Program-made: the position numbers and the translations under genes
Notes under the pieces: model-generated
Databases searched by the model: none
What the model saw: the letters and a program-made list of their open reading frames with translations, nothing else
Told to the model about the DNA's origin: nothing
Part shown: positions 8,773-16,274 of the stretch, in pieces
Position numbering within the stretch: position 1 is the first letter of the stretch
How the letters are laid out: each line of letters starts with the position of its first letter
Assembly (NCBI RefSeq): GCF_000426725.1
Contig: NZ_AUFX01000011.1
Coordinates: 244,356 to 308,355 of the forward strand
Source: Sporocytophaga myxococcoides DSM 11118
GTDB taxonomy: Bacteria; Bacteroidota; Bacteroidia; Cytophagales; Cytophagaceae
DNA: 64,000 bases
Reading direction: 5' to 3'

Positions 8773-9822
8773 ATGAGTTCAGTTTTTAGTTTTTCAAAAA
8801 GTAATCTTGCCTTTATGGGCAATTGCCTTTTGATATTTTTTTACCTCATATTCGCCTTTTCTTTGATTTCATTATATATCCCCCCTCACATACTTTGGAT
8901 TTCTGAAATCGCTACTTTATTAATTCCAGTATTCGTTTTCTTTAATTGTATCATAATTCTATTTCTGTTTCTTTTTAGGAAGACAACAAAAATGAAATGG
9001 GTTGGAACGGTATTTTTTCTGCTTTCATTTTTTTATTTTATTACCCTTTTTAGAATAAACAGAGTAAATAAAACCTCAGAATCAAATTGTGACTTTACCG
9101 TCCTTTCATATAATGTCAGCGGATATAATATTGCTCATGAACTGGGATTCAAAGAAAATCTGGAAAGAGTGATCTCCGGAAAAAATACTGACTTTGTCTG
9201 TCTGCAGGAGTTTTTCCCAGAAAAGGGTGGCCCTTTCCTGGAAACATTATATCCATACCAGGTTGTGTCGGCTAAAAAGAACGTAGTTGGAGTTACAATC
9301 TTCTCTAAGTACCCGATCATTCGAAGTGGACTTGTATTTGAAGGGAGAAGCGACTTTAACAAGGGAATTTATGCTGATGTACTGTTAAAAGGTAATGTGC
9401 TAAGGATTGTAAGTGTTCATTTTGAATCTAACAATCTGAAAAAAGGAAATCCTTTCTTCCCGTTTAAAAAGGTTTTGAGAAATGCCTTTTGGTTAAAAGA
9501 AACAAGTGAAATCAGGAGTACTCAGGTAAAAAAACTAAACACTTTTATTGATTCTACTTCTATTCCATTGATTGTAGCAGGTGACTTCAATGAAACTCCT
9601 TATAGTTTTGTCTATCAGAATATGAAGGATAAACTCAATAACGCTTTTGAGGAAAAAGGAAATGGCTTTGGATTTACATTTTTACCCAATAAAGCATTTT
9701 TAAGAATTGATCATCAGTTTTTCGAGCCTCAGAAGTTATCGATAAAAAATTTCAAAACATTCGACACCATACGTATTTCTGACCATGTGCCGATTCTAGG
9801 ATGTTACAGCTTCTCTGAATAG
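8773..9822 (+). CDS. Membrane-anchored endonuclease/exonuclease/phosphatase (EEP) family protein
   Basis: The 349-residue protein has three N-terminal transmembrane helices (residues ~15-100) and a C-terminal EEP domain. Catalytic motifs are visible in order: VLSYNVSGYN, DFVCLQEFF (metal-binding Glu), VAGDFNETP (catalytic Asp/Asn) and RISDHVPILG (Asp-His pair). The three-helix plus EEP layout is common in Bacteroidota and the domain faces the periplasm; substrates could be nucleic acid or phosphoesters such as sphingomyelin-type lipids. It stands alone behind the lipoprotein pair and converges with the GH74 gene across a hairpin-repeat region. Confidence 0.85.
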   Translation: MSSVFSFSKSNLAFMGNCLLIFFYLIFAFSLISLYIPPHILWISEIATLLIPVFVFFNCIIILFLFLFRKTTKMKWVGTVFFLLSFFYFITLFRINRVNKTSESNCDFTVLSYNVSGYNIAHELGFKENLERVISGKNTDFVCLQEFFPEKGGPFLETLYPYQVVSAKKNVVGVTIFSKYPIIRSGLVFEGRSDFNKGIYADVLLKGNVLRIVSVHFESNNLKKGNPFFPFKKVLRNAFWLKETSEIRSTQVKKLNTFIDSTSIPLIVAGDFNETPYSFVYQNMKDKLNNAFEEKGNGFGFTFLPNKAFLRIDHQFFEPQKLSIKNFKTFDTIRISDHVPILGCYSFSE

Positions 9823-9831
9823 CTTTAAAAA

Positions 9832-10104
9832 ATGAAGGACCCCGTTAAGGATCCTTCACACATACATCTATCAACCTGTATTTAAGCACCGAAAAAGGGA
9901 ATTCGGTAAACATAAATCATTCATTTTTAAATTAAGCTCAGGAGAAAAAGTGAAAGTCCCTTTCAGGACATTTCACTCATTTATCTATCAACCTAAATTT
10001 AAGATCTACTTATTAGAATCCTTGCTTAATGATTTGCAGGTGTAACGAAAAGTGAAAGACCCGGAAGGGTCGTTTCACTCATTCATCTATCAACCAGACT
10101 TTTT
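9832..10104. repeat. Three spaced copies of a ~52-bp hairpin-plus-tail repeat
   Basis: Copies begin near 9833, 9951 and 10052, about 100-118 bases apart. Each is an imperfect hairpin (copy 3: GTGAAAGACCC then GGAA then GGGTCGTTTCAC) followed by a nearly invariant tail, CATCTATCAACC, preceded by CACATA or CTCATTY. Hairpin bases differ between copies while pairing is kept. The block fills the gap between the convergent EEP and GH74 genes, so on the minus strand each hairpin lies after the GH74 stop codon; it could act as stacked transcription terminators or an RNA 3'-end stabiliser. Confidence 0.75.
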
Positions 10105-10107
10105 AAC

Positions 10108-12966
10108 TCAGTATTTTACAATCTTGCTGATTGAGGTCTTACCGCCTTTTTCAACTTTTACAAGGTACATGCCTGCTGAAAGTTCAGCTCCCAATACCAA
10201 TTGACCTTCTGCAATACCTGCTGAAACTATATTTCCAGTGTAATTAATTATCGAATAATTAAATTGCCCTTCTGATGCTATAGTAAAATCAGCATTAAAA
10301 GGATTTGGGTAAATTGATACCATTTCATCAGATTGAGTATTATCAATGGATGTGATAGTACACTCACTTTGATTCACGGCAGGTACCTTTCCTGTCTTCC
10401 CCCCGGCACATACATTGCAGACATCCAATGCAGCCGTTCCGCCCCAATCACCGTTACAATCTTTGGAGCAAGCTGTCATCCCCGTGCTACCGCCAACACA
10501 GGTCTGACAGTTGTCCAAATAAGCTTTTCCGCCATATTCACCATGGCAATCTTTTACGCAGGCCACTTTACCAGTATTTCCGCCTACACAAATATTACAA
10601 TTATCGTTAAATGCAGTTCCACCAAAAACACCATTGCAATCTTTCACACAGGCTGTTTTGCCTGTTTTTCCTCCCACACAGACATCACAGTTATCTTTGA
10701 AAGCTGTACCTCCAAAATCTCCGTTACAATCTGCCATACATGGTTGTTTTCCGGTGGTTCCGCCAACACAGGTACTACAATTATCAAGATAAGCTGAACC
10801 GCCTACTACTCCTGCACAATCAGGAGTTCCCGTTTCAGCATATACTATGCCTCTTCCGGCAGTGCTCATATATACTCTTCCGTATACATTCATATCTCCC
10901 TGCACCATCTTGGCATTGCCAGGTCCTCCGAACTCATGTTCGTTATCATTTACTCTAACCCAGTTTGCCCCTTCATCTATAGAGCGATAAATACCTATTA
11001 CATTATTGATCGTCCCCCATATGTATAGAGTAGGATAGCTTTTGCCTGGAGCTTCTTTACCCAGACCTACCGCACCGCAATAAGTAACACTATTAACTTT
11101 TGTAAATGACTGACCTGAATTTGTTGAGCGTGCGAGACCATTCCAAAGTGGCACCCATAAGTGTCCTTCTTTACCTGGAGTAGTACGAATTACTCTCGCT
11201 CCTCCTGATCCTGCATTTCCTGAAGTGCTGAAAGAAATACCTCCATCTGTGCTCACCAGAATCGCTCCGTTAGATTCATTGAACGCGTAAAACTTGTTAG
11301 CATTCTCGGCATCTGCAACAGGAAAAGCTCCGGATATATTTAATCCTGAACAAGCCGTCCATGAATTTCCATTATCAGTAGATCTATAAGTTGTGGAGGA
11401 ATTTTCAGGACAGGCCAGGAATACTTTTCCGTCGGAGGATATTGCTACACTTCCCTTAACCCCACTCAAACCGTTTTTATTACACTTTGTCCAGCTTGCA
11501 CCTTGATTCGTGGAGTAGTACATGTCATTACCAACACGTAACATTGTACTTGTCTTTTTAGATGCGAATGCAATACCTGTAGTTGTCCCGGTAGTTGGAG
11601 TATGTCTTGAATAATATTTTATAATATCAGTATGAACAAATCCGTCATAATCTCCAATTGCTGAAACTAAAGGTCCTCCTGGAATACTCACCATGTCAAG
11701 TGGTACTGTTTCCTCAAGGCCTTTTTGCATGAATTTCCATGTAGTCTTTGAAGCGTTAATATCTTCCGTCTTAAAAACACCATTTCCGGAAGTCACCCAG
11801 ACTTTTGCAGTATTAAAGGGATCAAATTCAATTGAACCTGCCCAATGTATGGCCTGATCAGCAATCCAGGGACAATCGTTTTGATCTAGCGTAAGCCCTT
11901 TTGAAAAGATGTCAGTCCATGAAGTTCCACCATTTGTACTCAGGAATATTCTGTCACCCCATGCGCTATTTTGTTGCATGTAGGTATTTATCGTTGATGC
12001 AACAAGCCTGTTTGAGTTATTTGGGTCAACACAAATTCCTCCGAAAGCTCTTGCATAACCGGAAGGTGTTACATTGGTCCATGTTCCTGTTTTAGTATTG
12101 TATTTCCAGATCGCTCCATTATCCATAGGCTCCGGTAGACTCCAGTGTCCATGCGGACCTGCTCCATTGCCATAAGTAATGAAAAGGTTTCCATCAGCAG
12201 CAAGTACTGCTCTTTGAGGCATAAAGTTGGTAGGACCACCAGAAATAGCATTGAAAGTAGCCCCTCCATCTTTACTTACATATAGGTTAGTCCCTGTCTG
12301 TGAAATGCCCGCAAATATTATCTTTGAAGCACTGCCTTTAGTTCCACTTGCTGGATCAATCAATACGAAGCTGATACCATTATCATTAGGAGTGCTGGAA
12401 ACATTTAAACCACTTACTTTGCTCCAGGCAGCGCCTGAATTAGTGCTTTTAAAAAGTCCATTTCTTCTGGTTCCACAAAAAAGTAAAGTACTCAAATTAG
12501 GATCTACAACCAGCTTTTCACCATTCTGACGTCCCATTCCATTGCCATGTGCTTTGAATTGAGATGTTACTTCTGTTACTGTAAAAGTATTTCCGTAGTC
12601 GCTGGAACGAAGGATAGCTGTTTTTCCTCCGTTGAAATAGTCTATCCCAACCAGCATATAAACTTTCTTCGAGTCCTGGGGATCTATTGCTAAGGCCTCT
12701 ACTCCAAGATATCCTGTTTCACTGTCAGAAACCCAGTCTGTAAGAGGAATCCATACATTCTTAACTGCATCCCATCTGTAAGCACCACCCACATCCGTTC
12801 TTGCATAAACTAAATTAGCTTCGGTCTTACTTGTAATGATACTGGAGACAAACCCACCTGCTCCTATTGCTACATTTTTCCAGTTATTGGCATTTTGTGC
12901 TAATACGAACTGTTGAGTCCAAATTAAAAAAAGTAAAATTTGTAATAAGAATAGTCTTTTATTCAT
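10108..12966 (-). CDS. Secreted GH74-type xyloglucanase with Cys-rich repeats and T9SS type-A sorting domain
   Basis: The 952-residue protein has a signal peptide (residues 1-23) and two seven-bladed BNR-type beta-propellers. The GH74 catalytic pair is recognisable: Asp58 in ARTDVGGAYRWD and Asp439 in SAIGDYDGFVH; BNR boxes such as STDNGNSW and SKDGGATF recur. GH74 enzymes cut the beta-1,4-glucan backbone of xyloglucan or related glucans. Residues ~716-865 hold five 30-residue Cys-rich repeats (DCNG-GGTA-DNC-CVGG-TGK-AC). The last ~70 residues (SIYPNPFNADF ... SAGMYLVKVEKGGKT) are a type-A T9SS signal, so the enzyme is exported through T9SS to the cell surface or medium. Confidence 0.9.
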   Translation of the reverse strand: MNKRLFLLQILLFLIWTQQFVLAQNANNWKNVAIGAGGFVSSIITSKTEANLVYARTDVGGAYRWDAVKNVWIPLTDWVSDSETGYLGVEALAIDPQDSKKVYMLVGIDYFNGGKTAILRSSDYGNTFTVTEVTSQFKAHGNGMGRQNGEKLVVDPNLSTLLFCGTRRNGLFKSTNSGAAWSKVSGLNVSSTPNDNGISFVLIDPASGTKGSASKIIFAGISQTGTNLYVSKDGGATFNAISGGPTNFMPQRAVLAADGNLFITYGNGAGPHGHWSLPEPMDNGAIWKYNTKTGTWTNVTPSGYARAFGGICVDPNNSNRLVASTINTYMQQNSAWGDRIFLSTNGGTSWTDIFSKGLTLDQNDCPWIADQAIHWAGSIEFDPFNTAKVWVTSGNGVFKTEDINASKTTWKFMQKGLEETVPLDMVSIPGGPLVSAIGDYDGFVHTDIIKYYSRHTPTTGTTTGIAFASKKTSTMLRVGNDMYYSTNQGASWTKCNKNGLSGVKGSVAISSDGKVFLACPENSSTTYRSTDNGNSWTACSGLNISGAFPVADAENANKFYAFNESNGAILVSTDGGISFSTSGNAGSGGARVIRTTPGKEGHLWVPLWNGLARSTNSGQSFTKVNSVTYCGAVGLGKEAPGKSYPTLYIWGTINNVIGIYRSIDEGANWVRVNDNEHEFGGPGNAKMVQGDMNVYGRVYMSTAGRGIVYAETGTPDCAGVVGGSAYLDNCSTCVGGTTGKQPCMADCNGDFGGTAFKDNCDVCVGGKTGKTACVKDCNGVFGGTAFNDNCNICVGGNTGKVACVKDCHGEYGGKAYLDNCQTCVGGSTGMTACSKDCNGDWGGTAALDVCNVCAGGKTGKVPAVNQSECTITSIDNTQSDEMVSIYPNPFNADFTIASEGQFNYSIINYTGNIVSAGIAEGQLVLGAELSAGMYLVKVEKGGKTSISKIVKY
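10372..10821 (-). repeat. Five 90-bp coding repeats inside the GH74 gene
   Basis: Five in-frame 90-base units encode 30-residue modules with four cysteines each (last copy loses one), starting DCAG, DCNG, DCNG, DCHG and DCNG. The units are highly similar at the DNA level, which favours slippage or recombination and copy-number change. Similar DCxGxxGGxAxxDxCxxC modules occur in secreted proteins of cellulolytic Cytophagales, probably as spacers or calcium/disulfide-stabilised linkers. Confidence 0.8.
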
Positions 12967-13163
12967 GTAATGTCCAGATTTAACTTTTCTTTATCTGAAA
13001 AATTTAAACCCAATACGGAGAGAAAAATGAAATGTAAACAGGTAATGAAAAAAAAATTATAGATTTTTTTATTTATTACCCTTGTCAAAGAAAATGACCT
13101 TAATTCAATCCAAAAAAAGAAATTACTCCTGGAAGATTCAGGAAGTGCTCTCTGCTTTTCTGG

Positions 13164-13541
13164 AAGAAGTGCTTAAGCTCCGATGATCTTTGCTTAAGCA
13201 CGGAGGCTCCGGAGGTTCCCACGCAAGGTCCGGGAGTTCTCACGGAGCTTCGGGAAGTACACTTCGAAATTCCGAAAGTACATCCGCAGCTTCGGCGCTT
13301 AAGCACGGAAGTTTTGTGCTTATGCACCAATGTTCCGTGCTTAAGCACGAAGTCTCCGGAAGTGCATACGCAAGGCGCGAAAGTCCCCACAGAAATCCGG
13401 GAAGTACTCCTGTATCTTCCTGAAGCCTCCACGGAGCTCCCGGGAGTACTTCCCGAAATTCCGGAAGCCCCCCGCAGGACTGGTGTATAAGCACGGAAGA
13501 TTTTTGCTTAAGCACCTAAGATCAGTGCTTAAGCACTATAG
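13164..13541. repeat. Array 1: about 18 degenerate 21-bp dyad-symmetric units
   Basis: Self-complementary cores recur at an exact 21-base step. Core centres fall at 13174.5, 13195.5, 13258.5, 13279.5, 13300.5, 13321.5, 13342.5, 13363.5, 13384.5, 13405.5 and 13447.5, then (after one 20-base unit) 13488.5, 13509.5 and 13530.5. Two core words alternate: GTGCTTAAGCAC and GGGAAGTACTCCC, with AAGNTTCC-like linkers. The block is visibly richer in G+C than its surroundings. All reading frames stay open because 21 is divisible by three, but there is no sign of a gene. It lies between the start of the GH74 gene and the stop of PorP/SprF; 12967-13163 is AT-rich upstream sequence with no further gene. 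Confidence 0.88.
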
Positions 13542-13626
13542 CTCCAAGAGTAAGCCGGATAGAATTCTGAATAAGTCTGATTGGATTATAGAAAAAGAAA
13601 TTCTGGAGGTGCTGATGAATATTGTT

Positions 13627-14496
13627 TTAGCGCTGAAAACTGAGATAAAATTCTACAGCATTGTCATCCAATATTGAAGGGCTATTTGTACCAGCCATAT
13701 AAGACGCATATAATGAAAAAGCTGAGTTTCCAATATTTAAGTTTTTGAACCCAGCAATAAATGCGATCCCTCTTTTATACTTTAAATTGACCCCTGCACT
13801 TACCAAATCATAAATATCAAAAATGCCTGCGAGCTGTACATTATCAGTTCCTTTTTGCAATCTTGTATATAAATGCGGACTAAAGTCAAGAAATTGAGTG
13901 ACTTGAAAACTATAAAACATATTACAATTCCAATAGCGATCCAACTGAAACTGCTGATTGATAGGCTGAAGCTTATTCCTTAATATTTGCTGACCTGCAA
14001 TTCCTAAATAAAGTCTTTTCCAGCTATACCATATACCTACACTTCCGTCCATAACAGTTGAGCTTCCTCCTGCCCCGGCCTGAGAACCTCTGAAGTTGTA
14101 ATTCACTATTCCTAAAGCCACACCAGCTGATAATGAAGAATATTCAGAAAGATTTGTTCTCCAGGAATACCTTCCATAAAGCCTGCTTCTGTTTATGAAA
14201 TCACCTTCTTTAAAATTTACGGCTTGCAATCCAATGAATTGAGATCGTCCTTCTTTATCTCTTATTTTATAATCTGCGTCAGCATAAAGCTTACTAATAC
14301 CCTCAAAAAGTCCTGTCTGAGTTCTGTTTTCTCCCCTGATTTTAAACTTATAGCTTGTATCTGTAGCTGCAGGATTTAGCAAATAGTAATTATTAAAAAA
14401 CTGATCGAAGAGATCCGGAACTTCAGATCGGGACTGACCTCTGGCAAAAGAAGGAATAATAAAAATTACTAATATAATTAGTCTGAATCCGGACAC
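13627..14496 (-). CDS. PorP/SprF-family type IX secretion membrane protein
   Basis: The 289-residue protein starts with a signal peptide (ILVIFIIPSFARGQ) and then shows the family opening DLFDQFFNNYYLLNPAATDTSYKF, with the invariant NPA(A/S) segment, followed by beta-strands and a C-terminal Phe-rich strand (AVEFYLSFQR). PorP/SprF proteins are outer-membrane 14-strand barrels that receive T9SS type-B cargo and often sit beside the cargo gene. Here a type-B-tailed LRR protein is encoded three genes away on the other strand, so the two may work together. It is divergent from the ECF sigma factor (105-base gap). Confidence 0.85.
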   Translation of the reverse strand: MSGFRLIILVIFIIPSFARGQSRSEVPDLFDQFFNNYYLLNPAATDTSYKFKIRGENRTQTGLFEGISKLYADADYKIRDKEGRSQFIGLQAVNFKEGDFINRSRLYGRYSWRTNLSEYSSLSAGVALGIVNYNFRGSQAGAGGSSTVMDGSVGIWYSWKRLYLGIAGQQILRNKLQPINQQFQLDRYWNCNMFYSFQVTQFLDFSPHLYTRLQKGTDNVQLAGIFDIYDLVSAGVNLKYKRGIAFIAGFKNLNIGNSAFSLYASYMAGTNSPSILDDNAVEFYLSFQR

Positions 14497-14601
14497 AGGA
14501 ATAATTTCTGTAATTTTTAACAGTTATTCTCGTAAAATTAAAAATAATAGCCGTGAAGCTAGTGTTTACTTTTTTATTTTCAAATCGTAGGATCAGGAAG
14601 T

Positions 14602-15180
14602 GTGAATAAAATAGATTCAAAAATTATACAATGTATCCAACAGGGTGAAAATGACCCTGTACTTGATTATCTTTACGAACATACTTTAAAAAAGGTCCGA
14701 AGGTATGTTCTTCAGAATAATGGTTCTTTGGAAGAAGCGAGTGATATTTTTCAGGATGCAGTTGTAATCTTTTTTAATCAGGTGAAGCAAAATAAATTTA
14801 ACCAACAATATGGAATTGACGGTTTTATCTTTTCTGTTTCCCGCAATCTATGGATTGATAAAGTACGGAGGGACAAACGTATTCAAAATAAAGATCTGAG
14901 TCTGATGGAAAGTGAATTTTCCGACAACTCTGATCATCTTGGAGATTTAATCACCAAAGAAAAGTCTTCTGCAATGAGATTGGTATTTGAGAGACTGGAT
15001 GAAAAGTGTCAGAAGATCCTTCGCTTCTCTATATTTGAGAAATTAAGCATGAAGGAAATCAGTGAAAAGATGGGTTATGCAAGTGAAAATGTAGCTAAGA
15101 CCAATAACTACAGGTGTAAGCAGTATTTGCAAAAACTGGTAAATGAGGATAAGAATCTTTTAAATTTATTAAAGCATTGA
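14602..15180 (+). CDS. RNA polymerase ECF-type sigma factor
   Basis: This 192-residue protein has region 2 (LEEASDIFQDAVVIFF, then GFIFSVSRNLWIDKVRRDK) and region 4 (ILRFSIFEKLSMKEISEKMGYASENVAKTNNYRCKQYLQKL). I accept a GTG start at 14602 (MNKIDSKIIQCIQQGENDPV), a normal ECF beginning. Its stop codon overlaps the start of the next gene (TTGA), a classic coupling of sigma and anti-sigma. It shares a short divergent promoter region with PorP/SprF, so it may control T9SS-related genes including that one; SigP-type control of T9SS genes is known in Porphyromonas. Confidence 0.88.
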   Translation: MNKIDSKIIQCIQQGENDPVLDYLYEHTLKKVRRYVLQNNGSLEEASDIFQDAVVIFFNQVKQNKFNQQYGIDGFIFSVSRNLWIDKVRRDKRIQNKDLSLMESEFSDNSDHLGDLITKEKSSAMRLVFERLDEKCQKILRFSIFEKLSMKEISEKMGYASENVAKTNNYRCKQYLQKLVNEDKNLLNLLKH

Positions 15181-16274
15181 AAGAAGGAGTTGAATATTAC
15201 TTTGAGATTGATCAATACCTCAACGGGGAACTGAGCGATGATGCTTTATTGAAATTTGAAAAAGCTCTTGCTGAAGATCCCACATTTAGAACTGAAGTTG
15301 AAAATCAACAATTGCTTAACGAGGTTGTACTTGGCGCTGAGTTAGACGTCCTAAGAGAAAGGATCAAAAAAGACATCAAACAGCTGGATCAAAAAAATAA
15401 CACTAATAAATGGTTATTGGGAGGTTCACTCCTCTTACTTATTAGTGCAGCTGCTGGAATTGGACTCTCAATCAATAACAAATCCGAAAAGACGCCTTCA
15501 GTAAAAAACTCAACAGAAAAGCAGGTAATCATCAATAATGATTCATTCTCTAGAAGCGAATTACCTCTATTATCTGAAAACAAAAGGGCTAATAAGAAAG
15601 ACCTTACCATAAAACCTAATAGTAATAAATCTCCTGAACGCTTGTCAGATACGATTCAGGAAGAGCAAAAGAAGGAGACAACTCTAAAGAAAGAAACTAA
15701 TACAATTATATTAGACACTTTAACTACAAATCCACTTCCTTACCAAAAATCAGATCCTTGTATAGGTGTAAATATTAATTTCACAGTATCTTCAACAAGT
15801 ACTTGTAGCGGAGCTTCCAACGGAGAAATCAAAGTAGCAGAAAACAGCATTAAAGGTGGCACAGCACCCTATTCCTACGAATTTAACGGTAGCGGAAATT
15901 TTTCTTCTTTATCAAGTTATACAAATCTAAGGCCGGGCAGCTATGTAGTCAAAGTCAAAGATCAATCAGGCTGTGTGAAAGAAAAATCAGTATTGGTATC
16001 CGAAAAAGAATGTTATAAAAAGCAAACATTCAGTTTCAGTCCGGAATTCGGTGAGACTTTGAAAATTCCGGTTTCTTCAGAAGAACCTGGAACACTTTCA
16101 ATATACAATAGAGCAGGATTGCTTATATTTAAGACAAAAACAGGCCAGGGTGAAATAGCGGAATGGACAGGAACTGATATGACAGGTAATCTGGCAGTAG
16201 CTGGATTATATGTTTATATAGTGGAATATTCAAATGGTCAAAAAGAAAACGGACAGATTACGGTATTAAGATGA
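15177..16274 (+). CDS. Membrane-bound anti-sigma-like protein with SprB-like repeat and T9SS type-B-like tail
   Basis: The TTG start at 15177 overlaps the sigma factor stop. Residues 1-75 (EIDQYLNGELSDDALLKFEKALAEDPTF) are the cytoplasmic helix-rich module seen in many anti-sigma factors; residues ~79-98 form one transmembrane helix; residues ~105-190 are a Ser/Lys/Glu-rich stalk. The periplasmic end has a SprB-like repeat (GASNGEIKVAENSIKGGTAPYSYEFNG ... LRPGSYVVKVKDQSGC) and a C-terminus (YNRAGLLIFKTK ... EWTGTDMTG ... AGLYVYIVEYSNGQ) that looks like a T9SS type-B domain. A sorting tail on a membrane-anchored regulator is unexpected; it may be a sensing mimic. Confidence 0.75.
   Translation: MKEGVEYYFEIDQYLNGELSDDALLKFEKALAEDPTFRTEVENQQLLNEVVLGAELDVLRERIKKDIKQLDQKNNTNKWLLGGSLLLLISAAAGIGLSINNKSEKTPSVKNSTEKQVIINNDSFSRSELPLLSENKRANKKDLTIKPNSNKSPERLSDTIQEEQKKETTLKKETNTIILDTLTTNPLPYQKSDPCIGVNINFTVSSTSTCSGASNGEIKVAENSIKGGTAPYSYEFNGSGNFSSLSSYTNLRPGSYVVKVKDQSGCVKEKSVLVSEKECYKKQTFSFSPEFGETLKIPVSSEEPGTLSIYNRAGLLIFKTKTGQGEIAEWTGTDMTGNLAVAGLYVYIVEYSNGQKENGQITVLR

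Noticed and set aside
10333..10958. Plus-strand open frames opposite the Cys-rich repeats of the GH74 gene
   Set aside because: Antisense shadows of the 90-base coding repeats, no independent features.
13100..13515. Overlapping open frames of 77-110 codons on both strands in array 1
   Set aside because: They are by-products of a 21-base period, which keeps frames open; translations are low-complexity (LKHGS-like heptads) and no start context or family supports them.
13164..13541. CRISPR array
   Set aside because: No constant repeat separated by unique spacers, units are contiguous and degenerate, and there are no cas genes in the window.
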